DNA from: Cystobasidium ongulense
Lineage: Eukaryota > Basidiomycota > Cystobasidiomycetes > Cystobasidiales > Cystobasidiaceae
Direction of reading: 5' to 3'
Length of the DNA: 64,000 nucleotides
NCBI GenBank assembly: GCA_022835595.1
Contig: BQUP01000002.1
Span: 620,001-684,000 of the forward strand
Within the stretch, counting starts at the first letter, position 1, and each line of letters opens with the position of its first letter. Shown here piece by piece: positions 20,005 through 31,483 of this stretch. The notes under the pieces were generated by a model, which saw nothing but the letters and a program-made list of their open reading frames with translations, made no database searches and was not told the DNA's origin. The translations under genes were made by a program, and so were the position numbers.

Positions 20005-23000
20005 ATGGCTCCAGGACTACAAGACCTCGCTGGCTCTTTCAAGAAGCTAGTCGCTTCTGACAACAAGTTATCGTCTGTGAAAGAGACCTTGGCAGCAACT
20101 ACTGGAACCAATGGACCATCCATGGCTGCTCCCCATCCTCTCGATGCCCTTTCGCCCGATGAGATCCGCCGTGTTGGAGCTGCCATCCGCAAACACTTTA
20201 CAGAGGTGTGTGAAGATAGTAGTCTTGCTTGAATTGGGGTTCCTGTTGCTGACCTTTAATATCTACATGGTCGTGTAGTCCACTGAAGTAAAAGCTATGA
20301 AGATCAACTACATCTGCATTGAAGAACCAAACAAGGTTGACGTGCTGCGCTACCTGGGAATAGCCACCAAAGCCGAGGACATTGGCAGAATAGAGCCTGA
20401 TGCTAGTGTTACCATCCCGCGCAAAGCAGAAGCAGCTCTCATTGATGTCGTCCTCGGTACTGCTTATCACATACATACTACTATCACTTCCGAGGCCGTC
20501 TCGATTGATTCAGTCGAAATGCTTCCCAAGGGCGTCGAGCCTGGCATTACGTTAGAAGAGCTCATTGCAGCCGAAGAGACGGTAAAGAAGAACCCTTTAG
20601 TCCAGAAGTACGCTGCTGAGGTCGGCGTCAAACCCGAAGAGATCTTTGCAGGTACGCGTATTATAGCTCCGTCGTGAGCCGAGGCGGCGCACAGTTAACG
20701 CTTCATTTACCTCTCTTCTAGACGGCTGGAGCATTGGCTGGGATGATCGCTTCCCAGGGCGTCGTCTTCAGCAGTATGCATGCAATGTCCTCGCTCGAAT
20801 GGCAGACCAGCTGAGTCCGCATTCTTTGCAGATGCTTAATGTATGCTCGATTCGGAGAACACGAAAATCTCTACGCCCATCCTTTGGATTTCCTTCCGGT
20901 AGTCGATGCCAACACCAACGAAATGCTTCATATCGACTTCCCTCCTCATCGAGCGCCCGGAACGAACAAGCTTTCAGCAAGTACCCACCCCAACAGAGAT
21001 CTAGAGAGTGATCCAGCCTTGAAATCCGGAAGAGAACGCATTCCACCAGCTCAAACCAAGTTTGACTATCTTCCTGATTTATTGGCTCAAAGGGAGGGTG
21101 GTTTCGAAATGCGAAACGATATCAAGCCTTTACACGTTGTTCAGCCTGAGGGAGTCAGCTTCAAGATGAACGGAAACAGAATCCAATGGCAGAACTGGGA
21201 TTTCCATATTCAGCCACATTATCGTGATGGCCTGATCTTCTCGACTGTATGTTTCCTTCCACGTACATGCTGGCGAAATACTAATGAAATTAGAAAACCC
21301 CTAGATCACATATGATGACCATGGAAAGGTTCGACCGTTGATTTACCGCATGTCTTTGGTGGAGATGGTCGTACCCTACGCTGCACCTGAATTCCCACAT
21401 CCCCGAAAGTTTGCGTTCGATGTTGGCGAGTATGGCATGGGCATGCTTTCCAATTCTCTGTCGCTCGGTTGCGACTGTCTTGGCGAGATCCATTACCTTG
21501 TAAGGCCTGGCGAGTCTTCCTTTGTTTTTCCGGATAGCTGAATGCTCGTACTACATAGGACTTTACTATGGCTAACCATGCCGGAGAACCAGTGACTATC
21601 AAGAACGCCGTCTGCATCGTGAGGAAAGCTGCTTATGTCCCACCAGCGAGAAACTGACAAACGCTCGGCGTATGCAGCACGAGGAGGATGATGGACTCTT
21701 GTGGAAGCATACAGACTTCCGAACAGGAGGAAAGGCACATGCTGTCCGAAGCAGAAAACTTGTAGTCAGCCAGTAAGTCTCTAATAGAGCGACAGTTAGA
21801 CTTGGCAGATCCAACTCACCTAATTTCGCTCTTCAGGATCTGTACGGTCGCTAATTATGAGTATGCCATCTACTACAACTTCTTCCAAGACGGCACGATG
21901 GAGTGCGAAATCAAGCTTACCGGAATCTTAAACTTGTATACCATGGCGGAAGGCGAAGAGGCTGGAAAGTACGGCACAGAAGTTGCCCCACGCGTCATGG
22001 CGCACCATCATCAGGTGACACGAACTTCGGATTCTCGATGCACTGACCTAGAAGGCTGACTTCCTCATCACTCTCGCAGCATCTATTCTCTACTCGCATT
22101 GATCCTATGTTCGATGGTCTGGATAACTCCGTTTGTGAAGTGGATGTCGTGGCAAGCGATGCGCCAACTGGATCCGAAGATGTAGGCTTGTCCTCTCCTT
22201 TCTGTGCGAATGGACGAGACGTTGCTCATCTGTCTACTCTCCCGTAGAACTTTGCTGGCAATGCCTTCGAGACGAGGAAGCGTATCCTGAAGACTACGGC
22301 GGAGGGAGTCACCGATGCCGCGCCAGAGAAGAGTCGAATCTGGAATATTGTGAACGAAAACAAGAAGCATTACGCGTCAAAACAGCCTGTAGGCTACAAA
22401 GTGAGTACGATATCACACGCATCGCAACGAGTGTAGGAGCTGACTTTCTGCGTCTAGCTCATGTGCAAGGATTTACCACCCTTATTGCCCAAACCCGATA
22501 GTATCGTTGCCATGCGTGCTCCTTTTGCAACACATTCTCTTTGGGTGGCACCTTATAATGAGAAGCAGATTTACCCAGCTGGCAAATTCGTTCCTCGTAA
22601 GCTGATGCTAGGAGGTTAGGGAGGAGGTCCTCCATCAGCGCTGACGGACGTGCTCGTTCCGCAGAAACAATGAAAACACCCGAAGACTCAATTCTATCCT
22701 TTGTAGTCGGCGAGAAGAATATCCGAAACACGGATATCGCCTTGTGGCTAACATGGGGTACGACGCATGTACCACGGTAAGTAGTTTTGAAGTCTCAAGG
22801 CCCCTACCAAGCAAACTGACGCGGTCGCCCTTGTAGACCTGAAGATGGCCCAGTGATGCCAAGTGAGTCGGGTGTCTTCTGCACATGGCTCGAGGTAATT
22901 TGTTCTTGCCATACTGACCTTCTTCTCGATTGCAGGAGAGATCGTACACTTCATGCTCAAGCCGTCCAGTTTCTTCGATGTGAATCCTGCATTGGATGTC

Positions 23001-23111
23001 CCTCAAGTAGCGGACTTAAATTCGAAGCATGCCTTTGCAGGGAAGACAGCAGGTGTCGTCAATACCAACGGGCATACCAACGGGGCTAATGGGAAGTCCT
23101 GCTGTGCCTAA
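20005..23111 (+). CDS. Copper amine oxidase (primary amine oxidase)
   Basis: Topaquinone copper amine oxidase, which converts primary amines plus O2 and water to aldehyde, ammonia and H2O2, letting fungi use amines as nitrogen source. About a dozen introns interrupt it. The N-terminus MAPGLQDLAG leads into HPLDALSPDEI of the N2 domain. The catalytic base is in FAFDVGEYGMG. The cofactor Tyr lies in TVANYEY (consensus T-x-x-N-Y-D/E). The three copper His are in HHHQHLF and in TWGTTHVPRPED. Length, about 680 residues, fits the fungal enzymes. The C-terminus is GKSCCA, so there is no classical PTS1 although many fungal relatives are peroxisomal. The divergent GFA gene and the GATA sites suggest an amine-utilisation pair. 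Substrate range (methylamine, benzylamine or others) cannot be read from sequence. Confidence 0.92.
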
Positions 23112-23354
23112 TCGAGTTGCTGGACCTTAATAGCTGTAAGGTAGAGGTGGCTTAGAAAATATAACTTTCAGCGATGTAACATGCAAGGGCAGACTGTGGT
23201 CGATTCGTCAACTCTTGTTCTACCGTTAATAAGTAGTGCATTGTGTGTCAGAATATGCTGCTAGACTGTGCAAGCTATAGACAATGTAGACTGCATATAA
23301 CAAGGCAGATCTTTGATCGATTGGTACCCACCAATGGCACTATACATTCCGGGA

Positions 23355-25754
23355 TTACCGCCTGTCCCGACTGAAATCATATGGAGGATGGTCGCCATTG
23401 TTCGAGCGATAATTATTGTAATCTTGGTTTGATCCGCCTTGTGGGATATATGATGGCGGCGGTCGTCCATATCCGTCGAAAGATGGGCTACCAGCGCCTT
23501 GCCTGTCGATTGCTCCGGGAGGTCCTCCCCATGCTGCCGACGGCCTATCGTAGTAAAAGGGCGGTCGGTTACTGGGAGGCAGTGACGAGTCTGGTGGGGG
23601 TCTCTCGTTCCCTCTCGGCGGAGCAAACGATGTGTCGCCGCGAGGTCGTGGGGGAAACTGTCCATTATTATCTTCGAATCGCTCGCGCTGGTCGGGAGGC
23701 GCATTTCGGCGGTCGTAGCCGCCATTCTGATCTTCTATGAAGGACGGTGGTCCTCCGTTCATCCGGTAGTACGGTCCAGGGGGAGCATTGCCTTCTTGAC
23801 GATCATGCGAGGGAATGCTGGATGAGTAGGCGCCAGATGGAGTGTAAGGTACACGCACGTCGCCTCGAGGCGGATATTGAGACAAGGGTGGTGATGTGGA
23901 TGACCCTGGCACATTGGGCGGCATGCTAAACGGTGGTACGCCGATAGGAAGCCTTCCCGGGGGCGGAGGATAACTTGGCGGAGGCTGCTGCGAGCCATAA
24001 GGGGGGTAGTAGGGCGAGCTTCCGTGGGGCGGAGGCGGGCCAGGAGGGAATAAACCAGGATCTGTCGGTGCTCCGCGCGGTGGGTAGCCAGCCGAGACTG
24101 GAGGGGGAGGTACGAAATTTGGGTCCATTTCTGCCAGTCTTCTCATTTGGCGTTCTCTATCTCGCTGCTGGTCCAGCAATTCTCTACCTTTCAGACCGAC
24201 CGGTTCAGTGCTCATCGCAATATTTCGGTGACTATCCCGTGTTTGAGGTTCAACATATCGCCCTCCAGGTCCTCTAGACCTGTCCAAATCTCGAGGTCCA
24301 CGTTCACGGTCACGGTCGAAATCACGGTCCTTCCGTCTGTCAAAGTCACGATGATCGTCTCGAGCCGGAAAGCGTTTTGTAGCGTCCCTATCGAAATCGC
24401 GTCTCGGAGCGTCTCTGTCACGGTCGCGGGAGACAAAGGGTCTATCTCTATCCCTGAAATCACGCCTGTCTCTTCCAAAAGGCGGAGGACTTCTATCTCT
24501 TGGCGGAGGCCTTCGTCGATTCGCATTACGAGGATCTTGAGGACAATGTTTTGCAAAATGACCATGTTCCCCACACGTAAAACACGTTCCTTTATCAATT
24601 GATTCTTGTTGAGTAGTCGCACTTTTACTTGCTTCTACTTTAATCATTTTGCCTAGGAAATGGCCTTCATTATAAGTATCGATAGCCTCTTTAGCTCCTT
24701 CTTGCGTTACGAATTCCTGCAGAGCGTACCACATAAGGGGAAAAGTCTGAGCAAGCATAGAGTTGCAAACGACAACATGGAAACTCACAATAAAGGCATA
24801 TCCAAGCTTGAGCTCGACATGCCCAATCTCGCCAAATTGGCTGAAACAATCTTCGAGATCTGCCAACTCTGTTTTTTCGGGTAGACCACCTATATAAACC
24901 TTGAAGAGTTCATCACGATTTACAGGGGGTTTCACGGGTCCTCGTTGAGGGGAAGGTCTTCTCTCCCTATTTGGAGAACGACTCCGACCTTCTCTTCTTC
25001 TACTGCTGGTTGCTACTGAAGATGATCGCGCTTCCTGCTGCTCACTTGGTACTTCTTGCTGGGCTCGAGGTGGAGGAGGGCTATCTAGTTCTTCGCCTTC
25101 TTCGATATCGAAATCCGGTTCTGTTGTATTCGCTTCCGTTGTGTGTGCTACTGTAGGGACACCCTCAGCAGTACCGGTAATACTATCCGGGACATGGTCA
25201 GCGACCTGTCCTGACAGAAGAGCCTCGGTCTGTTCGTCGCCGGTCATAGCCAGGTCATTCCTGGCAGTATCTTGAGCATCCTTGTTCCCATCCTGTGTTA
25301 TACCAGTAGTAGGAACAGAATCTTGGTTCGACATAGCTCCCGCAAGGGACAGTAGATCTTGCGCAAGAGTAGCGGTAGTGGCGGCTGCTTGGCCAGTCTC
25401 GCCAGCAGGGGTAGGTGGAAGGGCCGTTTCAACATTATTAGAGAGAGTAACAGGTTGATCAAGTCCAGCATGTTCATCAGACAGAGCCATTGGGATGTCG
25501 TCCATCGCAGGTATTGCGTCTTGAGCAGAAAGATCGGCATAGGCATGATTCGGTCGCAACGAGACATTTGGGTCGTCTTGAACAGTCTGGGCAGTCTCGT
25601 TTGTATGGGCTTCCAGAGCTTCGACAGGCTTGTCTTCGGACTCAGGCATAGAAGTCATCTCCGCTTGTGCTGTCTCGCTAACAGGATCCTCTGGAACAGC
25701 GACAGTCGCATCAAAGTCGCTGGTCGCGGGCATTTCTAGTCCGTTCTGAGCCAT
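23355..25754 (-). CDS. RNA-binding protein with RRM and CCHC zinc knuckle
   Basis: A 775-residue protein in two exons (25754-24789 and 24716-23355, intron 72 nt). The first ~280 residues are acidic and low in complexity, then an Arg/Ser stretch (SRSPNRERRPSP). An RRM follows (about 282-350) with VYIGGLPEKT as RNP2 and LGYAFIEFVT as RNP1-like. The zinc knuckle CFTCGEHGHFAKHC (C-x2-C-x4-H-x4-C) lies at about 367-380. The rest is rich in Arg/Asp repeats (RDRDRP type) and then Pro/Gly/Tyr. The layout is that of SR-like splicing or mRNP proteins; binding of single-stranded RNA in the nucleus is likely. No specific orthologue is assigned. The RD-rich antisense frames are composition shadows. Confidence 0.85.
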   Translation of the reverse strand: MAQNGLEMPATSDFDATVAVPEDPVSETAQAEMTSMPESEDKPVEALEAHTNETAQTVQDDPNVSLRPNHAYADLSAQDAIPAMDDIPMALSDEHAGLDQPVTLSNNVETALPPTPAGETGQAAATTATLAQDLLSLAGAMSNQDSVPTTGITQDGNKDAQDTARNDLAMTGDEQTEALLSGQVADHVPDSITGTAEGVPTVAHTTEANTTEPDFDIEEGEELDSPPPPRAQQEVPSEQQEARSSSVATSSRRREGRSRSPNRERRPSPQRGPVKPPVNRDELFKVYIGGLPEKTELADLEDCFSQFGEIGHVELKLGYAFIVSFHVVVCNSMLAQTFPLMWYALQEFVTQEGAKEAIDTYNEGHFLGKMIKVEASKSATTQQESIDKGTCFTCGEHGHFAKHCPQDPRNANRRRPPPRDRSPPPFGRDRRDFRDRDRPFVSRDRDRDAPRRDFDRDATKRFPARDDHRDFDRRKDRDFDRDRERGPRDLDRSRGPGGRYVEPQTRDSHRNIAMSTEPVGLKGRELLDQQRDRERQMRRLAEMDPNFVPPPPVSAGYPPRGAPTDPGLFPPGPPPPHGSSPYYPPYGSQQPPPSYPPPPGRLPIGVPPFSMPPNVPGSSTSPPLSQYPPRGDVRVPYTPSGAYSSSIPSHDRQEGNAPPGPYYRMNGGPPSFIEDQNGGYDRRNAPPDQRERFEDNNGQFPPRPRGDTSFAPPRGNERPPPDSSLPPSNRPPFYYDRPSAAWGGPPGAIDRQGAGSPSFDGYGRPPPSYIPQGGSNQDYNNYRSNNGDHPPYDFSRDRR

Positions 25755-26306
25755 TCTGCTCGATGATGAGAGGGAGGAGCCCAGTGTGGCTGGCGAGTGC
25801 GCTTGATGGATGCTGTAGCTTTTCGCGGATGTGTAGGATGGTGTGGATGGGAAAACAGCGGGAAGAGGATAAACGCGCCAGGCTTCGGAAACGAGGAGCT
25901 GTGCAGAGAGGTCGACTGCGAGCGCTACCTATGCTGTCTCATGGGCTGCAGCTTGGCTGTATAGCGTTGTGCGAATGCGACAGATGGGAAGCAAGAAGAA
26001 AGAAAGAAAGAAAGCAAGAAGCAGCTGTCTACGGGTCGATATAATGGCCACCGCGAGTGCATTCGGTAGTTGGTGCACGATAAAAGCTACAACAGCACGC
26101 ATTGGCTGACTTGTACATGACCACACTGCACTACTCGCTTCACTGCCCACTCCTCCCAGCTCCCAGCAAGCTTGCCCACCTCCACCACCGCGAGTCTTGC
26201 CCCATCTCTCGCGCTCTCGCAGCTTGGAGTCCTCTCGACACGCCAATTCCACCCATTCGACCGCAGCAACACCCTCGACCTCACCGCCAGCCTCATCACA
26301 GCCACC
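25755..26306. promoter_or_regulatory. Divergent promoter region of the RRM gene and the Rab11 gene
   Basis: 552 bp between two start codons on opposite strands. It holds an AAAG microsatellite at about 25997-26014 and a C-rich leader before the Rab11 ATG. No coding sequence is supported. Confidence 0.5.
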
Positions 26307-27737
26307 ATGGGAGACAAGTGCGGCGTCCTGTCTCTCTGCCTGCCTGCATTGCGGCCCCGTTGGCTGATATCAGGCCCTCACCCCATTGCTGTGCCCATCC
26401 TGCACCTCGAACAGCCCAAACGGAAACTACGATTACCTCTTCAAGGTGTGTATGCGTGTCTAGGCTATGTACGGCTAGACAGTCTGCTGACCATGCTGTT
26501 ATCCACCCAGGTCGTCCTCATCGGTGACTCCGGAGTAGGCAAATCGTAAGTGTAGCATTTGACGAAGACTGTCACCGGGCACGCGACGAGATATCGTCCG
26601 GCCAGATGAAGGCATGGAGCTCGCTCATGGCAGACCTTGCTATGCATCAATCGTCTCACTGACTCCTGTCCTCGCCGTCTTCCCATACAGCAACCGTGAG
26701 TAATGCCCATTCAGAGCGGAGTGCGACGCGCCTGGCCAGGCCTCGAGCATGCATGCATGCATGCGTGCATGGCGCAAGCCTCTGCGGCCCGGTACAGCGG
26801 CACAGGCAGCAAGAGAGCGTGTACTGATACGTTGAACGACTGTTACTTTATTACCGCCAACCTACAGTTCTCTCGCGCTTTACGCGAAACGAGTTCAATC
26901 TCGAATCCAAGTCTACCATCGGAGTCGAGTTCGCTACTCGCTCTATCCAGGTAGATGACAAGACTATCAAGGCCCAGATTTGGGATACTGGTGAGCCCCC
27001 AGATTATCAGAATGTAATGCCAATATACCTTTGCAACCTGCTGACCTCTCCCTTCCACGCTTGTCACCGCTCCGCAGCCGGCCAGGAACGTTATCGTGCA
27101 ATCACTTCTGCGTGAGTGGAGTCCCGTCCAGTTGCTAGCATTCTACAAGCTTGCTGGCGCTGTGATGGCTGGCTCAACTATCGCTCGCGATAGCAATGGC
27201 TGACAATGCCTTCCGCCTTCACGATTCTAACCCATCCAGTTACTACCGAGGAGCTGTAGGAGCATTACTAGTCTACGATATCGCAAAGCATCAAACATAT
27301 GTCAACGTTACAAGATGGCTCAAGGAACTACGTGATCACGCAGACACAAACATTGTTATTATGCTAGTAGGAAACAAGTCCGATTTAAGACACCTACGTG
27401 CGGTCCCAACAGACGAAGCCAAAGCTTTCGCCGCCGAGAATGAGTTGAACTTTATTGAAACATCGGCTTTGGATGGATCTGCTGTCGAGAGCGCTTTCCA
27501 AAATATTTTGACAGGTGAGTCTATAAAAACCCGGCCTTTATCAATCATTGATGCACGACGGGGAACGTCACTGATATCGTTGTTCGAATGCGCTTTACTC
27601 GTCTTCGTACAGACATCTACCGCATAGTATCAGCGAAAGCACTAGACCCATCAACTCAAGGCCCCACACCAGGAGAAGGCAGGGCTATTGAGCTTGAAAA
27701 GACGACCGCAGAGCCAGAGAAGAAGGGCTGCTGTTAG
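26307..27737 (+). CDS. Rab11/Ypt3-type small GTPase
   Basis: A 212-residue Rab GTPase controlling recycling-endosome and post-Golgi traffic to the cell surface. Exons are 26307-26317, 26415-26445, 26511-26545, 26691-26695, 26868-26990, 27078-27111, 27240-27514 and 27613-27737. The start is in a strong context (GCCACCATGG). The N-terminus [14 protein letters not shown] is Rab11-like. Nucleotide-binding motifs are GDSGVGKS (19-26), WDTAGQE (67-72), NKSD (125-128) and ETSAL (153-157). The C-terminus KKGCC carries the double Cys for geranylgeranylation. The fourth coding exon is only 5 nt (CAACC), required to rebuild GKSNLLSRF. Without it the frame is lost, so the micro-exon is well supported. 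All residues needed for GTP binding and hydrolysis are present. Confidence 0.94.
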
Positions 27738-28329
27738 ACTGGCTTCAAGCCATTCCCACAGTATCTCGCGGTGTAGGAGTCGACCTTCGAAGTTCTGAGA
27801 GGGCGCGGGCGCAAGCTTTCAAGGCCTGTTTGACGAGGCAGCAATCAAAGTAAAGACTAGCTGTTATTAACGAATCGATCATGATATAAGAGACTTCTTT
27901 CTTCCATTTCTTCCAGTGTCTCTTTCTTCTCTCTCTTTTTCTTTTCTTCTTGAATTGTTTCGACTCTCTTCACCTAGGCGTATTTGCTGTTACTTTACCG
28001 GCAGATCCGCCCTGATGCTGCCTATTCACATTGTATCGTAATGGGACTCTTTTCTTCGCCCGTGCGTTATAGATTAGGTGGTGCTTGTAATGAAGCTTGT
28101 TTCCATTAGCAAAATTGTCAAGCTTACAGCACTTAGGCGTGCTTATATGTGGACTGTCGTCGTGAAGCTTGCTGATCAACAGATAACGAAGAACTTGCTA
28201 AGACTACAAGAGGAATACATAATTGCGCCCAAGACTAGGTGTAAAGAAAAGGGAAGATCAGATGCATGCACTTTCCCACACACCTACCCCTACGTGCTGC
28301 GATACGCTACCCACCTATACAAAGACCGT
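27738..28329. other. Intergenic, convergent 3' ends of Rab11 and bS6m genes
   Basis: T- and CT-rich stretch around 27900-27970; no gene recognised. Confidence 0.5.
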
Positions 28330-29091
28330 TCACGCGGCATAGCTTTTCTCTTCGCGTCTAGCTTCACCTTCTTGTCTCTTCAATTCCTCCGACTCTGCCC
28401 TCGAAGTTCTACCTGCAGCTGCCTTGGCTACGATTTTGGTGTCGGTCTGCGAAGGTGGTGGATATGGCATAGTTGCAGGGAATTTATCATTTGAGGAGTA
28501 AAGCGAAGATGTTGAGGTCAAGGTCGAGTCGAGGTACTGAGAGGTGAAGTGAGGAGTTCTAGGTAGGGCAGCTGTTACTTCTGAAAGTGTGACACCTTTA
28601 CGTATAGTCGTCCATCTGTGTGTTTAAAGAGAAAAAGGTCGGGCAGGCGTGATCAGCAATTTGAAAGTGGCAGAAAGAAGGCCATCACCGAGAACAGCAG
28701 AAGCGATGCGCATCTAGGCATGCAGCACGACTCCCCTTGGGTGCAAAAGCTCACCTCAGCACTCGTGGATCCGCCCTCATCTTCTGATGTAAATTGTCCA
28801 GCGTCTTGGGATTCGTATCAAACCACATCGTCCATAGATCCCCAGCATCGTGCCATTGTCCATCTTTCCGCGCTCGTTGAGGTAGGCCCTTCAAGCCATG
28901 ATAGTCCATCCTCCTCACACATCCTCCTGCTTCGTGTACGAATGTTGAAGTCTCCTTCAAGAGCGCTTGAAGCGGAAGAGCCTGTTGGCAATACAGCTTT
29001 TAGAGAACACCTATGGCTTTCTATTCCAGACACTTACATTCGCACCTGTCTTGAAGCGCTGTGCTATGCACACTAATTCGTAAAGCGGCAT
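28330..29091 (-). CDS. MRP17: Mitochondrial small-subunit ribosomal protein bS6m
   Basis: Mitochondrial counterpart of bacterial S6, part of the 37S mitoribosomal subunit. The start at 29091 gives MPLYELVCIAQRFKTGAN, the typical opening of fungal bS6m, after which the donor GTAAGT is used. The second exon encodes LKETSTFVHEAGGCVRRMDYHG and KDGQWHDAGDLWTMWFD, matching the S6 beta strands. The third exon, after a ~140-nt intron, encodes the WTTIRKGVTLSEV tail and a Ser/Lys-rich C-terminus ending EEKSYAA. Total is about 185 residues, somewhat longer than yeast Mrp17 because of this tail. No separate presequence is visible, as in other bS6m proteins. The name is by family resemblance to S. cerevisiae Mrp17. 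Confidence 0.85.
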
Positions 29092-29353
29092 TGTGGTTGG
29101 TAGTGTGAGTTGTACGATTGAAAGCACACTGCTGGCCGGGCAAGACTAGATGAAGGAGCAATCGAAGCAAGTGTGCATCGTTCAAGTAGCTTTCAGAGTA
29201 ATGTAAGTAGTTGTAGTTGAGGCAAAGGAAAACGACTGGCTAGAAAGAATAGACTGGTAAGCTTTTGCAAGATGGTTTGGGTCAGCTATTATTTAAAGGT
29301 ATACCAACTTCTGACATTGCAAATAGATTACAATGTACACGAATATATCTGAG

Positions 29354-31206
29354 TTACGACATCCTCAGGCGCTTCTCGGCCTTATCCTCTGGATCATCAA
29401 AGCTCATTCTCTCCTGCTCCAACGGCGGTGTAGCTTCACCATCACTTTTCCTTTCTAGTCCAAATCCTTTCAATCTACCTTTGCCTCTTTCTTTATTCAC
29501 TTTGGACCATTGTGCGGTCGCCTCAGACCAAGCTGATACTCTGCGTGTGTACATCTTTTCGAATCCTTCCCTCGCCTGCTTAAAGGTACCGGCTTTGATG
29601 CTTTCTCGAATAGAAGTAGCGAAGAGGTCCATGATACATGTGTTATGCATCGCCAGAAGGACATGGGATGTCATCTCGTGTGTGTGCAAGAGATGATGCA
29701 AGTAGGCCTTCGTGGGGATGTCGCCCAAGGCTTCAGCTCCATATCGTTCTCGCAGGACTTTCGCGGTAGTGGGACCAGCAAGCGGCGAAAAGTCTTTTGC
29801 GTACTTGTCATCGAACAGGTTGATGCCGAGCTCTCGAGGAGCGTCTTGTGCCGATTCAATTGACTCTAATAGAAAGTCCAACGCAATACCAATGCTGGAC
29901 ATAGCGCTTGACCATTCGTCCATGAAGAGGTCGACTCCGTTCGAAGCGACTAGAGCCAGGATCTCGTGTGGTCCGTTGGGACATAAAGCGAGTCGGATTT
30001 TTTCACGATCCACATAATCAAAGGATGCAGACGCAAGTTCAGTCGTGGCATCGTCGTTTGCTATGTCAAGTCCAGCGTGATTAGGCGGGCGTAGCGAATT
30101 GAGATTGAGCGAATAGCCAGCTATGCTGGAAAGAAGCGGTGAAGAAGAGCTAGGATCGATAGGATTGATAGTTCTGGCGTATTCTTCTCTTGCTGCAGGA
30201 TAAATACCTCCTACTAGCGGTGCAAAGATGTTCGTTGCGGACTGGAGGAGGTCGGGTGAGATTTCGATACCTACTCAACATATCCAGGGCAGACTATGCT
30301 TACCTTGTCGCTGTTATTTTTCAAACACGCCAGCAACCATCTCTCCGACTTTGTCAGGCTCTTTTGTATCCGCTTCTCTGTACTAGATTGTCCGATAGGC
30401 TCGTCTGCCAAAGCTAGTAACACATCGGGTGGTTTTGGGAAGGTCATTTCAGCGAACTTGGCTGCTGTCACCTGTGAGAAGTGAGTTAGCACTCAGACCT
30501 GAGAACCTAGCTGTATATGTATATGTCCACTTACCCTGTTAACGCCACGAAAGCTGCGACAAGCGACGTTCGCCTCCGTATTTCCTACGATTTCCGCCTG
30601 ATCTGCTGCATCGCGCAAGTTCGCAAATATAACATGAGGCTGCCTGCTTTTCTTGCTACCATCCTGGGCTGCAACGCTCGCGCCATGTCTCAAGCCTAAA
30701 TATCGTTTGAGGCCAAAGGGAGCCTTTAAGTACATAGGAGGGTTGTATTCGATGCTGAAAAGCGTGCAAGGAGGGGTCGTCAGAGCAAAACAATGACCAG
30801 TGGAAGAACTCTTGACCACTCACAAATGCTCGTAGGCCAGCATCACCATCTCAATGGGTAGTCTATCGACATTATCGCGACTGAGATGTACTGGCGCTCC
30901 CTTCTTTGTGTAGCTCACTATAGCAGGCGTCTGGATTGCATCAGAAGGTCTGGAAGACTCGTCCTCATGACCAAGAAATAGCTGTCCTGTACGCGCATTG
31001 CTTGACCGTACAACTGATTGATCGAGGTGGAAGGTCAATTTTGACGAAGGTGTCGATGTCGTCGAGTGAGCCATCGTTACAGGCGAAAGCGTGCCTAGGT
31101 ATGTTTCACAAGTGGGTCTGCTAGCTGTTCCTGCTTTCCTAAACCCCCTCGAAGACAGAAGGCCTCGCCGCCAACAATTTGGCCCTGCTTTGTATGCTGA
31201 TGCCAA
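29354..31206 (-). CDS. Queuine tRNA-ribosyltransferase accessory subunit 2-like (QTRT2)
   Basis: Non-catalytic partner of eukaryotic tRNA-guanine transglycosylase, which puts queuine at position 34 of certain tRNAs. Exons encode KLTFHLDQS and KGAPVHLSRDNVDRLP (the N-terminal strand and 'TRxGxVPHLT'-like region), FSIEYNPPMYLKAPFGLKRYLG, FANLRDAADQAEI, then NGVDLFMDEWSSAMSSIGIALDF and KAYLHHLLHTHEMTSHVLLAMHN. The intron between LKNNSDK and SATNIFAP is 61 nt with acceptor CTCCAG. The family's zinc site CxCxxC should lie before KAYLHH but is absent: the segment reads PLAGPTTAKVLRERYG, and no other frame supplies it; the partner His (AMHN) remains. Start is 31206 (Arg/Ser-rich N-terminus that could be a mitochondrial signal) or 31074 (MAHSTTSTP). 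Confidence 0.8.
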
Positions 31207-31483
31207 TGTGCGCTATCGAACGCTGCCTGTCACTCGGGAAGGCAAGCTAGCTTCTTGACGGTACGGTGTGGATATCGTGTTCGAGCTGGTAGTAGTATTG
31301 ACCGCCGGCCTTTTCGCAGCTGGCTATTTGAGTTTAAGTTGAAGCCATGCTGCCATTAATATCAGTTAACCACCGCTTGATCGAATCTGGCTATCATCTT
31401 GTATCTGTACTATCTCAAATTGAAGGACTGAACAAATGTATGCCGCGAAGACACTTGCATTCCTACTCGGCTGGTGAAGAGCT

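Noticed and set aside
24147-24622. Long open frames antisense to the RRM/zinc-knuckle gene
   Set aside because: They mirror the Arg/Asp repeat of the real gene and have no motif of their own.
30266-30298. 33-nt intron in the QTRT2-like gene
   Set aside because: Its acceptor gives the wrong phase; a 61-nt intron ending at CTCCAG restores the frame.
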